Shown: piece after piece, positions 17,042-25,947 of the stretch | Numbering within the stretch: position 1 is the stretch's first letter | Layout: every line of letters starts with the position of its first letter | Program-made: the position numbers and the translations under genes | The notes under the pieces: model-generated | The model's input: the letters and a program-made list of their open reading frames with translations, nothing else | What the model was told of the DNA's origin: nothing | Databases searched by the model: none | From: [Clostridium] ultunense DSM 10521 | GTDB taxonomy: Bacteria > Bacillota > Clostridia > Tissierellales > Tepidimicrobiaceae | DNA: 64,000 bases | Direction of reading: 5' to 3' | Assembly: GCF_000511955.1 (NCBI RefSeq) | Contig: NZ_AZSU01000002.1 | Coordinates: forward strand, 364,223 to 428,222

Positions 17042-17413
17042 ATGCAAACTATTACTTTGCCTAACTTCGTTAAGGATTTAGAAATTACTAATGCTATTGT
17101 TTGTGGCCGTTACAGTAATTATAAAGTGTCTGTTAAATCTGTATTAGGTAATGGCGTTAAGCATGTTAGGGTTGAAAGCTTAAAATATGATATTCCTAAT
17201 AACTAAATGGGGCCTTTCCACCACCAGTTTAAATCTTGGTACAAGACTAAACAAGGTTTTATTAGTTTGAATCAGCAAATAATTAATTAGTATGCTTGTA
17301 TTCTTTATAGTTTTGTTAGGCTCCACTCATCTATTAATGGAATAACTCCAACTCAAGTTGTTGGGCTAAATCTAACAGCTAAAGGGAAGAAAAAGTATTT
17401 TATTATAGCATAA
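17042..17413 (+). pseudogene. Remnant of a DDE-type transposase (C-terminal third)
   Basis: One continuous frame with two internal stops reads: a block with VKSVLGNGVKHVRVESLKYD, a stop after IPNN, then HHQFKSWYKTKQGFISLNQQ, a second stop, and FVRLHSSINGITPTQVVGLN. The arrangement of a distant-strand Asp block, an F-K-S-W-Y-K-x-K-x-G-F helix and R-x-H-S-S-x-N-G-x-T-P-x-Q-V is typical of DDE integrase-fold transposases of the kind that pair a zinc-finger N-terminus with this core. The N-terminal half is missing. It bounds the higher-G+C module on its right, as the ISL3- and IS1380-like remains do on the left. Confidence 0.78.
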
Positions 17414-17698
17414 ATTATTCTTGAATTTCGCTTAAATAGTAACGTATTCATCCTTTGAATTATCAGGGACGTGCATTAGCATATTCATTTTACCCTTGAC
17501 AATTCAAAGATGTGTTTTTACCATCTTACAAGCAAATTTTAAGCCATTGTATGAAACATTGTGCTATTTTTCCATGTCTAGTTTATAAAGCCTATTATAA
17601 TTCATAATTAAACACTTATTGACGTTTTGGTGACGCTCTAAATATAAAATAGAATTATTGTGGTAGCAAATATAATAATTTTAAGGAAGGTGTTTAGT
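17414..17698 (+). promoter_or_regulatory. Promoter region of the formimidoyltransferase/imidazolonepropionase operon
   Basis: TTGACG (17619-17624) and TATAAA (17643-17648), 18 bases apart, stand about 50 bases before the ftcD start. The upstream part of this 285-base stretch carries no gene that I can recognise. Confidence 0.5.
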
Positions 17699-18604
17699 AT
17701 GTCATCAATGAAAAAGATAATGGAATGTGTTCCCAATTTTAGTGAAGGGAGAGATCTAGAAAAAATAGAGAAGATAGTAAGTCCTTTTAGAGGAAAGGAT
17801 GGAATTAAACTTTTAGACTATAGTAGAGATGAAGACCATAATCGATGTGTGGTAACTGTAATAGGAGAGCCCAAAATTCTTGGAGCGGCAATGGTAGAAG
17901 CTATAGGCATAGCAGCAGAGCTTATAGATTTAACAAAACATGAAGGACAGCATCCAAGGATGGGAGCTACAGATGTTGTTCCTTTTATTCCTATTAAAAA
18001 TGTAACAATGGATGAAGCAATACAGCTATCTAAAGAAGTTGCTAAGGAAGTAGCCAAAAAATATAATATACCAATTTTCCTTTATGAAAAATCTGCTACA
18101 AGTCCTGAAAGAGAAAATTTAGCCAAAATAAGAAAAGGACAATTTGAAGGGATGAAGGAAAAGATTAGGGAGGCTAAATGGGAACCTGATTTTGGACCAC
18201 AGGAAGTACATCCTACTGCTGGGGCTACAGCTATAGGTGCAAGGATGCCCTTAGTTGCTTTTAATGTGAATCTAGACACAGATAATTTAGAAATTGCAAG
18301 TAAAATTGCAAAGAATATAAGATTTGCTAATGGAGGTTTTAGGTTCTGTAAGGCAATAGGCGTTGACTTGAAAGAAAGAGGAATTGTACAGGTTTCTATG
18401 AACATGACGGATTATACAAGAACAGCACTTTATAGAACATATGAAATGATTAAGGTTGAAGCAAAACGATATGGCATAAACATAGTTGGTAGTGAACTTA
18501 TAGGCTTGGTTCCAATGGAGGCGTTAATAGATACTGCAGTATATTATTTAGGGGTAGAAGATTTTTCAGTAGACCAGGTTTTGGAAAATAAACTTATGGA
18601 ATGA
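17699..18604 (+). CDS. ftcD: Glutamate formimidoyltransferase (copy 1)
   Basis: A 301-residue single-domain formiminotransferase that moves the formimino group of an N-formimino amino acid to tetrahydrofolate. Family marks are MECVPNFSEGRD at the N-terminus, HEGQHPRMGATDVVPFIPI (folate and formimino site, about 80-98) and GPQEVHPTAGATAIGAR (about 161-177). There is no cyclodeaminase domain, unlike the mammalian bifunctional enzyme. The start at ATG 17699 has AAGGAAGG eight bases ahead; an in-frame GTG at 17660 has no site. It is followed by imidazolonepropionase with an ATGA junction, so the expected donor here is formiminoglutamate from histidine. A second, rather different copy lies at 35555. 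The promoter is visible just upstream. Confidence 0.93.
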   Translation: MSSMKKIMECVPNFSEGRDLEKIEKIVSPFRGKDGIKLLDYSRDEDHNRCVVTVIGEPKILGAAMVEAIGIAAELIDLTKHEGQHPRMGATDVVPFIPIKNVTMDEAIQLSKEVAKEVAKKYNIPIFLYEKSATSPERENLAKIRKGQFEGMKEKIREAKWEPDFGPQEVHPTAGATAIGARMPLVAFNVNLDTDNLEIASKIAKNIRFANGGFRFCKAIGVDLKERGIVQVSMNMTDYTRTALYRTYEMIKVEAKRYGINIVGSELIGLVPMEALIDTAVYYLGVEDFSVDQVLENKLME

Positions 18605-18633
18605 TCCCTAAGTTTTTGGGGAGGTGTTTAAGA

Positions 18634-19881
18634 GTGAATGATAATTATACTATAATAAAAAATGCCAAAGAGCTTGTTACTTGTAGTGGCTTTGCAGCTA
18701 AACATGGTAAGGAAATGTCTGATCTGCATATAATAGAAGATGGAACTGTAGTTATAGAAGATGGAATTATAGTGGAAGTAGGAAAGACGGAGGAAGTACT
18801 GAACAAATATGATCAATCAAAGTACCAAGTAATTGATGCTTCAAACAAAGCTGTCTTACCTGGTTTTGTAGATTCTCATACTCATTTTGTATTTGGAGGA
18901 TATAGGGCTGAAGAATTTTCATGGAGACTTCGTGGAGATAGCTATATGTCCATTATGGAAAGAGGCGGTGGAATAGTCAATACCGTTGAAGCTACTAGAG
19001 AGGCTTCAAAAGAAGAATTATATAATGAAGGACTAAAAAGGCTTAACTCAATGCTTTCATTTGGTGTGACTACAGTAGAGGGTAAGAGCGGTTATGGATT
19101 AGATATTGATACTGAAGTAAAACAATTGAAAGTTATGGATAAGCTACAAAGAAGTCATCCTATAGATATTGTGACAACATTTTTAGGGGCTCATGCTGTG
19201 CCTAAAGAGTACAGTAGAAGAACCGATGATTTTGTAGAATTTTTGATAAATAAAGTGATGCCTATTATTGCTAATGAAAAACTTGCAGAGTTTTGTGATG
19301 TATTCTGTGAAAAAAATGTATTTTCAGTAGAACAATCAAGAAGGTTACTTTTGAAAGCAAAAGAAATGGGATTTAAAATTAAACTTCATGCAGATGAAAT
19401 TGTACAACTTGGTGGGTCAGAACTAGCAGCAGAATTAGGAGCAATATCTGCAGACCATTTGCTTCATGCTTCTGATGAAGGTATAAAGGCTATGGCAGAA
19501 AAAGGAGTAATATCTACCATACTTCCCTGTACAGCCTTTAGTTTAAAGGAGGATTTTGCTAGAGCTAGATATATGATAGATAATAATTGTGCAGTAGCTT
19601 TAGCTTCAGATTTAAATCCAGGTAGTTGCTTTACTGAATCAATTCCGCTAATATTCGCATTGGCTGCATTATATATGAACATGACTACGGAAGAAGCAAT
19701 AACAGCTTTGACCATAAATGGAGCTGCTGCAGTAGGTAGATCGGAAATTATAGGAAGCATAGATGTTGGTAAAAAAGGTGATATAATAATACTAGAATTT
19801 CCATCATATAAATTTATTCCATATCATATTGCTGTAAACACAGTCGATATATTGCTTAGTGCAGAAATAAACATATGTTAA
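18634..19881 (+). CDS. hutI: Imidazolonepropionase
   Basis: A 415-residue amidohydrolase that opens 4-imidazolone-5-propionate to formiminoglutamate, the third step of histidine breakdown. Visible are the H-x-H metal motif in VDSHTHFVFGG, the RGGGIVNTVEATREAS block that is diagnostic of HutI, the metal His in KLHADEI and the Asp in ALASDLNPGS. The best start is GTG 18634, with GGGGAGG nine bases ahead; an in-frame ATG at 18601 overlaps the ftcD stop but has no ribosome site and would add unrelated residues. It is paired with ftcD upstream, and urocanate hydratase is 8 kb away at 28331, so the hut genes are dispersed. In purine fermenters a related imidazolone hydrolase is needed for 4-imidazolone; the sequence alone cannot exclude such a second use. 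Confidence 0.92.
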   Translation: MNDNYTIIKNAKELVTCSGFAAKHGKEMSDLHIIEDGTVVIEDGIIVEVGKTEEVLNKYDQSKYQVIDASNKAVLPGFVDSHTHFVFGGYRAEEFSWRLRGDSYMSIMERGGGIVNTVEATREASKEELYNEGLKRLNSMLSFGVTTVEGKSGYGLDIDTEVKQLKVMDKLQRSHPIDIVTTFLGAHAVPKEYSRRTDDFVEFLINKVMPIIANEKLAEFCDVFCEKNVFSVEQSRRLLLKAKEMGFKIKLHADEIVQLGGSELAAELGAISADHLLHASDEGIKAMAEKGVISTILPCTAFSLKEDFARARYMIDNNCAVALASDLNPGSCFTESIPLIFALAALYMNMTTEEAITALTINGAAAVGRSEIIGSIDVGKKGDIIILEFPSYKFIPYHIAVNTVDILLSAEINIC

Positions 19882-19989
19882 CAACTTCATTATAAGCTAT
19901 TTTTCGGACTATAGTTAGTATAATTTCAAAAAGGAACTAAGATCTACATATTAATTAATGTTAAACATAATAACAAAGGAGTGAGACAA

Positions 19990-22900
19990 TTGACTATAAT
20001 AAAAGCAAAGTTATTTGGAACTCCTAAAGTAGAAATTGATAACCAATTAGTATTTTTTCCATATGGAAAAGCGGAAGCATTATTTTATTATATATTATTA
20101 AAAAAACAGGTTTCCAGAGAGATTTTAGTTGAACTTCTGTGGAGTGATGTTAATGAGAGTTTAGGTAAAAAAAGCTTGAGAAATGCTGTTTATGTAATTA
20201 AAAAGACATTCAATGAAGATGTGCTCGTGTCGCCAAAAAGAACGTTGATCATGCTTAATCCTAACATAAAATATGAAACAGATATTGAATTATTTTTAAG
20301 TAATGATAGCAATGATGCTATAAACTATTATAAAGGTGAGTTTTTAGAGGGGTTTTATGTAAATGATGCTAATAACTTTGAGCAATGGATGTTTGACTTA
20401 AAATATACTTACAAGGATAAATATATCAAAAAATTGTATAATGAAATTAGCATATGTCTAGATTCTGGGAAAATTACTCAGGCGGAGAAGTATTGTAAAA
20501 CTCTTACAAATACAGATCCTTTTGATGAAAGAGCTTATAGAATACTATTAGATATATATAGAAAACAGGGAAGATATAATGAATGTATTGATGAATATAA
20601 TAAGCTAGCAAATCTTTTAGAAAAAGAACTATCTTTGTCTCCTGATGGTAAAACTAAGCAATTACTCGAGAGTATTATTAAAGAAAAAAATCAAGTACAA
20701 AAGATAAACAGAGATAGGGAAAAGGGATTCTTTTATGGGCGAGAAGATGAAATGAAAATTTTAAACAATAATTTTTATGGATTCATTAATAATATAGAAT
20801 CTAGATCAATTATTGTAATAGGAGAAGCCGGTATTGGAAAGAGTAAATTAATTGATAGATTTTTAGAATTAACAGACGAAAATGATGCTAATATTTTAAT
20901 TTCAAATTGTTATCAGGCTGAAGAAAGTTTTTTATTAAAACCCTGGTTTGAGCTTAGCAAACAGTTAGCCACAATAATTGAAAAAGAAAAGATCGAAATT
21001 CCTGAAATGTTAAAAAAAATAGTTGGATATATTTTCCCGATATTTATAAGCCATGAAACTATTAAAGATATTAATCCTATAGAAGAGGTGGATTTTCTAA
21101 AATATCAAGTTGCGGAAAAAGCTTTATTAGATATATTTGAAAAGGTTTCATACAGGAAGAAAATGGTAATCATTTTTGAAGATGTACAATGGATAGATAG
21201 AATGAGTCTAATGCTGATTAAAAATATTTTATTTCAAAATAAGAATAAATCAATTCAATTTATTATAACATGTAGAAATGGATATCTTGAAAGCATAGAA
21301 GATTTTTTAACTGAAGTAGCTAAGTTTAAATTAATAGAAAGATTAGAATTGGAAAGTTTTGATGAGTCAGAAACCATAGAATTTGTTTCTAAATATCTTC
21401 CTGACCATGAATTAAATCCTAAAACCAAAAAGTTGATATATAAAGAAACTGAAGGGAATCCTCTTTTTATAATAGAATTATTAAATAGCATAAAGGAGAA
21501 TAGGGATTCTAGTTTAACGACACGGATGCAGGATGTTCTAAGGAGCAGGTTTCTAAATGTTTCAAAGGATGGGAAAAATATACTGAATATAATATCTATT
21601 TATTTTGATAGGGTTACTTTTAATGAGCTTCTTATGATAAGTGGTAAAGATGAGTTTGAATTATCCGAGATAATAGAAGAACTTCAAGATAGACATTTAA
21701 TAAAAGAAATAATAACAAGCGATGGAGATATTGCAATTACTTTTACCCATCAAAAACTTAGGGAATATATATATAATCAGCTATCTTACTCTAAAAAAAG
21801 GATTCTTCATAATAAAGTAGGGAAACATTTGGAAGGGCAATTAAAGAATCGAACTATCGATAGATTGCTATATTCTAAACTTATATATCATTTTGAAAAT
21901 GCCGGGAATAAGGCCTCTGCTTTAGAATATAGAATAAAGAATCTATATGATTATTTACAAATTAATGATGAAATTTTTCCGATTATTGATTATAAGGGGA
22001 ACTCTCAAAATATTAATTTATATATAACCGAAAAACAACTTATTGAAGAGTTAGGGAGGATAAACATATTATTAAGAGATTTAAAAGAGGAATATTTTAG
22101 TGATGAAGATAAATTGAAAGAATTACAGCTTGCCTATTTTCATATGGTAGGAAGACATTTTATAGTAAGTGGGGAATATGGAAAAGGATTATCTATAGTA
22201 GAAGAGATGATTGCAAAATCCATAAAGTTTGAGAACTATAATTTTGCTTTAAAAGGATATTTGCTCATAATTTATTATAGTATAAATGTATATGATACAG
22301 TACTGATGAATCATAATATAACTAGAGCTTTAAGTATAGCAAAGAAATTACATAATAAAGGCGAAATTGGAGTAATACTTAGAATGAAAGGCTATCAAAA
22401 AGTCCTTGAAGGCAACTTCATACAAGGGGAAAAGTATCTTAAAAATTCAATTTCAATATTTAATTCACTTGAGGATAGGAATAAATATATTTTAAATATT
22501 GCAGCTGCAAACTATTATATTGGAGAAAGTAATAAACTTAATGGGAAATTTTTAGAGGCAATATCATATTATGAAAAAGCTATATCTATTTGCGAAGAAT
22601 ATGGCTTAGTTGAAAGGTTAACGGTTTTCAAAACTAGTGCAGGACAAGCTGCATATGATATGGGAAATTACGATATGGCGGAAAAATACTTAAGGCAAGC
22701 ATTAATGCTTTATGACCAATTAGATTTTCACTGGGGGCGCACTATAGCTCATGGGTATACAGCATTATTATTAATGAGACAACAAAACTATATTGATGTG
22801 GTAAAGCATCTTAAAAAAGCTGATAAGTATGCCCAAAGGCTGAAGAATCCTTATGAAGTTGGAATCACATTTAGGGTAAAAGCAGAGATTTGCAGTCTAG

Positions 22901-23058
22901 TAAAAACCGGGAAAGTAAAAAATGATAATATATATAAATATCTAGAAGAATGTGGAGAAAACTTTTGCGAAAAAGCCATATTTTATTTAAGCAATATAAG
23001 CAAATGTTATGAAATAGAGGTTATGAGGAGTCTAAAGGAAATATGCAAAAATTGCTAA
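19990..23058 (+). CDS. Large transcriptional activator with BTAD, AAA ATPase and TPR domains
   Basis: A 1022-residue protein. Residues 1-95 form an OmpR-type winged helix (PYGKAEALFYYILLKKQVSR). Residues 96-235 form a bacterial transcriptional activation (BTAD) domain ending DEYNKLANLLEKELSLSPDG. An AAA module begins at FFYGREDEMK, with Walker A GEAGIGKSKL near 278-288 and a Walker B strand VIIFEDVQWIDR near 395. The last 350 residues are TPR-like helices. This is the SARP/MalT-like plan of signal-integrating activators. TTG 19990 is the likely start (AAAGGAG eight bases before); GTG 19981 overlaps that site. It follows hutI, separated by 108 bases, and is ended by a strong terminator. It may control the hut genes or the lost transporter downstream. 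I see no clear ligand domain, so the signal is unknown. Confidence 0.82.
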   Translation: MTIIKAKLFGTPKVEIDNQLVFFPYGKAEALFYYILLKKQVSREILVELLWSDVNESLGKKSLRNAVYVIKKTFNEDVLVSPKRTLIMLNPNIKYETDIELFLSNDSNDAINYYKGEFLEGFYVNDANNFEQWMFDLKYTYKDKYIKKLYNEISICLDSGKITQAEKYCKTLTNTDPFDERAYRILLDIYRKQGRYNECIDEYNKLANLLEKELSLSPDGKTKQLLESIIKEKNQVQKINRDREKGFFYGREDEMKILNNNFYGFINNIESRSIIVIGEAGIGKSKLIDRFLELTDENDANILISNCYQAEESFLLKPWFELSKQLATIIEKEKIEIPEMLKKIVGYIFPIFISHETIKDINPIEEVDFLKYQVAEKALLDIFEKVSYRKKMVIIFEDVQWIDRMSLMLIKNILFQNKNKSIQFIITCRNGYLESIEDFLTEVAKFKLIERLELESFDESETIEFVSKYLPDHELNPKTKKLIYKETEGNPLFIIELLNSIKENRDSSLTTRMQDVLRSRFLNVSKDGKNILNIISIYFDRVTFNELLMISGKDEFELSEIIEELQDRHLIKEIITSDGDIAITFTHQKLREYIYNQLSYSKKRILHNKVGKHLEGQLKNRTIDRLLYSKLIYHFENAGNKASALEYRIKNLYDYLQINDEIFPIIDYKGNSQNINLYITEKQLIEELGRINILLRDLKEEYFSDEDKLKELQLAYFHMVGRHFIVSGEYGKGLSIVEEMIAKSIKFENYNFALKGYLLIIYYSINVYDTVLMNHNITRALSIAKKLHNKGEIGVILRMKGYQKVLEGNFIQGEKYLKNSISIFNSLEDRNKYILNIAAANYYIGESNKLNGKFLEAISYYEKAISICEEYGLVERLTVFKTSAGQAAYDMGNYDMAEKYLRQALMLYDQLDFHWGRTIAHGYTALLLMRQQNYIDVVKHLKKADKYAQRLKNPYEVGITFRVKAEICSLVKTGKVKNDNIYKYLEECGENFCEKAIFYLSNISKCYEIEVMRSLKEICKNC

Positions 23059-23061
23059 AGC

Positions 23062-23097
23062 AAAACATGCAAAACTGTTAATAGTTTTGCATGTTTT
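23062..23097 (+). terminator. Rho-independent terminator after the BTAD regulator
   Basis: A perfect 14-base stem (AAAACATGCAAAAC at 23062-23075 and its complement at 23084-23097) with an eight-base loop and a downstream ATTTTG. It follows the regulator's stop by three bases. Confidence 0.85.
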
Positions 23098-23189
23098 ATT
23101 TTGTGCTTGAACTGGAAACTGCGTTGACGGTGAAAATTTACTATTTTGATTTTATACTAAAGGTTTTGACTTTCTATTGACTGAAGAGG

Positions 23190-24340
23190 GTTATTATTAA
23201 GATAATAGCTGAGCCAATGGCATATTTGGTATCGTCAATTCCTGGTTCGGATATGGTATTACTAGTAAGGAAGAGGCTCTATATTCATTAGGTACATGTT
23301 TTCCGCATTGGGGTCACACATTGTATGCGTTTTGTTGCATGGCGGGAATAGCAATAGGTATTGAAGCATATAACATGGATCTGCCCATAGAGTTTCGTCA
23401 TAATCATATCCAGTAATAGGAAGAAGAGTAACTGGAGTTGCTGGTGATATAGTTGATATTGCTTGTTTATTTGGGATAGCAGGTGGCGTATCTGCATCTT
23501 TAGGAGTTGTATCTATGCAAATGGCTAGTGGACTTAGTACTATTACAAGTATTCAACCATCAACTATAGTATGGGGTATTATATTAACATTAATAGTAGT
23601 TACATTTATCATATCAAGTCTAACCGGTATTGATAAAGGAATCAAATTCTTATCCGATAAAATGCCAAGATATATATAGGATTGATGATATTTGTATTTT
23701 GTTTGGACCTACAAAGTACATATTATCAATGACAACAGAATCTATGGGATTTCATTTGGATAATTATTTTACACAGGCTACATATTTAGGAACTTTTGAA
23801 GGAGAACAATGGCCAATTTGGTGAACTATTAATTATTGGAGTTTTATGGTTTGACGTTTTTGGTTCTTCAGCCATTAACTTACAAATGAATGGAGCTGGC
23901 CTATGGGAAAGCATACAGGCTAATGGGTTAGAATCATCAGTATTTGCATTTTTCTCAAATTTCCCATTAAGTAAATTGATAAGTATATTGTTCATATTTA
24001 CAGCTTTTCTATCGGCAGTTATATTAGCTGATTCTATGACAACAACATTTCATCCCTATCATTAAAATCAAAGCTTACTGGTTCAGCGGAACCACCTACA
24101 AAGATAAAAATCTTCTGGGGATTAGTAATGGCATTCCTTTCTTATGTAAATATTGCAACATCAGGAAAGGTTGTAGAGGTTAGTGGTATAGATGCAACAA
24201 AACAATTGGCTATAGTCAGTGCGTTCCCATTATTGCTTATAGTTGCCCTGATGATATATTTAGCTGTAAAAGCTCTTGTTAAATATGAGGATTATGATGT
24301 TATAGATAATCCAGATACAGCAATAGTTCTAAAGAATTAG
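23190..24340 (+). pseudogene. Broken BCCT-family transporter
   Basis: Joined across several frames, this region encodes most of a betaine/choline/carnitine-type transporter: AEPMAYLVSSIPG, then GYGITSKEEALYSLGTCFPH with WG, HTLYAFCCMAGIAIG, VAGDIVDIACLFGIAGGVSA with SLGVVSMQMASGLSTI, MTTESMGFHLDNYF, EGEQWPIW, FFSNFPLSKLI and, in the last frame (24128-24340), AFLSYVNIATSGKVVEVSGI. The aromatic and G-x-x-S-L-G-like segments match BCCT proteins. At least four frame slips (near 23235, 23335, 23660 and 24060) and in-frame stops are present, and the first 100 residues are missing. The composition matches the host, so it decayed in place. Loss of this carrier leaves the neighbouring hydroxylase operon without an obvious importer. 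Confidence 0.8.
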
Positions 24341-24586
24341 GATAGATTAACATACAATTATTGATGATTTTATGAAATATTAATCTGAAATTGATAAAGG
24401 TTCGTTCATGAATCACATAGGAGTAAGAGGATATATACTACCTATGTTCTATTGCAATTCATTGAATGATCTTTTGATGATTAATTTAATATAATTGTAT
24501 TTGGAATTTTTGTAAGAAGCATAATTAGAATGAGCTTTCAAATCTTATTTAAGTTAATGGAGGAAAATGTGGAAGGAGGAAATCAA

Positions 24587-25042
24587 GTGGAGTTAAATAT
24601 GATTGTAAATGGGAAAAAACATAATATAGATATTAATCCTTCAGATAGATTATTAGATGTTTTAAGAGATCAATTGGGGTTAACTAGTGTAAAAGAAGGT
24701 TGTGGCGAAGGTGAATGTGGAGCCTGTACTGTAATAATGAATGGTGATGCAGTAAATTCTTGTACTGTTCTTGCTATACAAGCTAGGAATAAAGAGATTA
24801 TTACCACGGAAGGTCTTGAAAAAAATGGTGAATTAGATGAACTTCAGAAGTCGTTTATAAGAAATGGGGCTATTCAATGCGGGTTTTGTACTCCTGGAAT
24901 GCTTATGTCGTGCAAGGCATTATTGATGAAAAATCCTTATCCCAAAGAAGAAGAAATACGTAGGGCTATTGAGGGAAATTTATGTAGATGTACAGGATAT
25001 ACCAATATAGTTAAAGCGGTTAAGGACGTGGTGATAAGATAA
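24587..25042 (+). CDS. Mo-hydroxylase 2Fe-2S subunit
   Basis: A 151-residue protein with the two cluster motifs of the family: the plant-type C-x4-C-x2-C set in EGCGEGECGACTV plus a later Cys (NSCTVL), and the helical-domain set CGFCTPG and CRCTG. It carries electrons from the Mo centre to the FAD subunit. GTG 24587 is the likely start, since GGAAGGAGG lies about eight bases ahead and the protein then opens with the beta strand LNMIVNGKKHNI. The longer frame from 24530 adds 19 unconserved residues. It is the first gene of a FeS-FAD-Mo operon (24587-28208). Upstream lies only the BCCT ruin and a stretch with a -10-like TATAAT at 24490 but no matching -35 box. Confidence 0.93.
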   Translation: MELNMIVNGKKHNIDINPSDRLLDVLRDQLGLTSVKEGCGEGECGACTVIMNGDAVNSCTVLAIQARNKEIITTEGLEKNGELDELQKSFIRNGAIQCGFCTPGMLMSCKALLMKNPYPKEEEIRRAIEGNLCRCTGYTNIVKAVKDVVIR

Positions 25043-25065
25043 TAGTTAAAGAGGGAGGAATAATT

Positions 25066-25947
25066 ATGCAAATGATGAAAATAGAAACCCCTAATAATTT
25101 AGATGAGTTGATCAATTGCTTGAAGAATGCTGATAGTAGCTCGTGTTTATTAGGCGGTGGAACGGATTTAATAATAAATATAAATAATAAAAAACTCTAC
25201 CCAAATACAATAATAGATTTATCAGGGGTTAATGAGTTAAAGGAAATAAAGAAAAATGGAAGTAGTATTTCAATAGGAGCAGGGGTTACCCTTACAGAAG
25301 TTTGTGAAAACTCATTTGTTAAAGAAAAATTTCCTGCATTAGCTCAAGCAACATCTCAAGTTGGTTCAACACAGATTAGAAATAGAGCTACTATAGCTGG
25401 GAATATTGGAAATTCCTCTCCATGTGCTGATACAGTAGTACCATTAATGGCTTTAAATGCTAAATTAAAAATGTTAAATGGTAATGGTGAATATTATCAC
25501 ATTCCTGTAGATAAAGCAATAAAAGGGTCGGGTAAAAAGAATCTTAAACCAAATGAGGCAATAATTGAAATCGTTATTCCTTATTTAAAGGATACATGCT
25601 CTTCAGCCTTTTATAAAATTGGGAGTAGGAAGGCTGTAACAATATCTAAATTAAACGGAGCTGTGGTTGTAGATATTAATTTAAATAATACAATAGTTAA
25701 TGCTAAAGTATTTCTAGGCTCTTTAGGACCTAAAGCATTTAGAAGTATAATGGCAGAGAAAGTATTAATGAATAAAAAGCCAAATAAAGAACTATTATCT
25801 GAATTTCAAAACATATTGATGAAACAGGTAGATGAAGCTATTCCAGGAAGGGGTTCACAATTGTATAAGAGACATGCAATAAAAGGAATGTGTGAGGAAT
25901 TATTTATTAGATTATTTGGTGAATCATGTATTAGAGGTGAGATATGA
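25066..25947 (+). CDS. Mo-hydroxylase FAD-binding subunit
   Basis: A 293-residue flavoprotein of the CO-dehydrogenase M-subunit type. The pyrophosphate-binding loop LLGGGTDLIININNK (about residues 26-40) and the second FAD contact TIAGNIGNSSPCADT (about 105-119) are both present, followed by the C-terminal domain with YKIGSRKAVTISKLNGAV. It accepts electrons from the 2Fe-2S subunit and passes them to NAD or another carrier. AGGGAGG precedes ATG 25066. The last codon overlaps the Mo-subunit start (ATGATGA at 25944-25950), so translation is coupled. The paralogue at the left edge of the window is its counterpart in the first operon. Confidence 0.93.
   Translation: MQMMKIETPNNLDELINCLKNADSSSCLLGGGTDLIININNKKLYPNTIIDLSGVNELKEIKKNGSSISIGAGVTLTEVCENSFVKEKFPALAQATSQVGSTQIRNRATIAGNIGNSSPCADTVVPLMALNAKLKMLNGNGEYYHIPVDKAIKGSGKKNLKPNEAIIEIVIPYLKDTCSSAFYKIGSRKAVTISKLNGAVVVDINLNNTIVNAKVFLGSLGPKAFRSIMAEKVLMNKKPNKELLSEFQNILMKQVDEAIPGRGSQLYKRHAIKGMCEELFIRLFGESCIRGEI

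Noticed and set aside
24341-24586. Possible purine riboswitch before the hydroxylase operon
   Set aside because: No three-way-junction core or matching P2/P3 loop sequences were recognisable; only a -10-like box is present.
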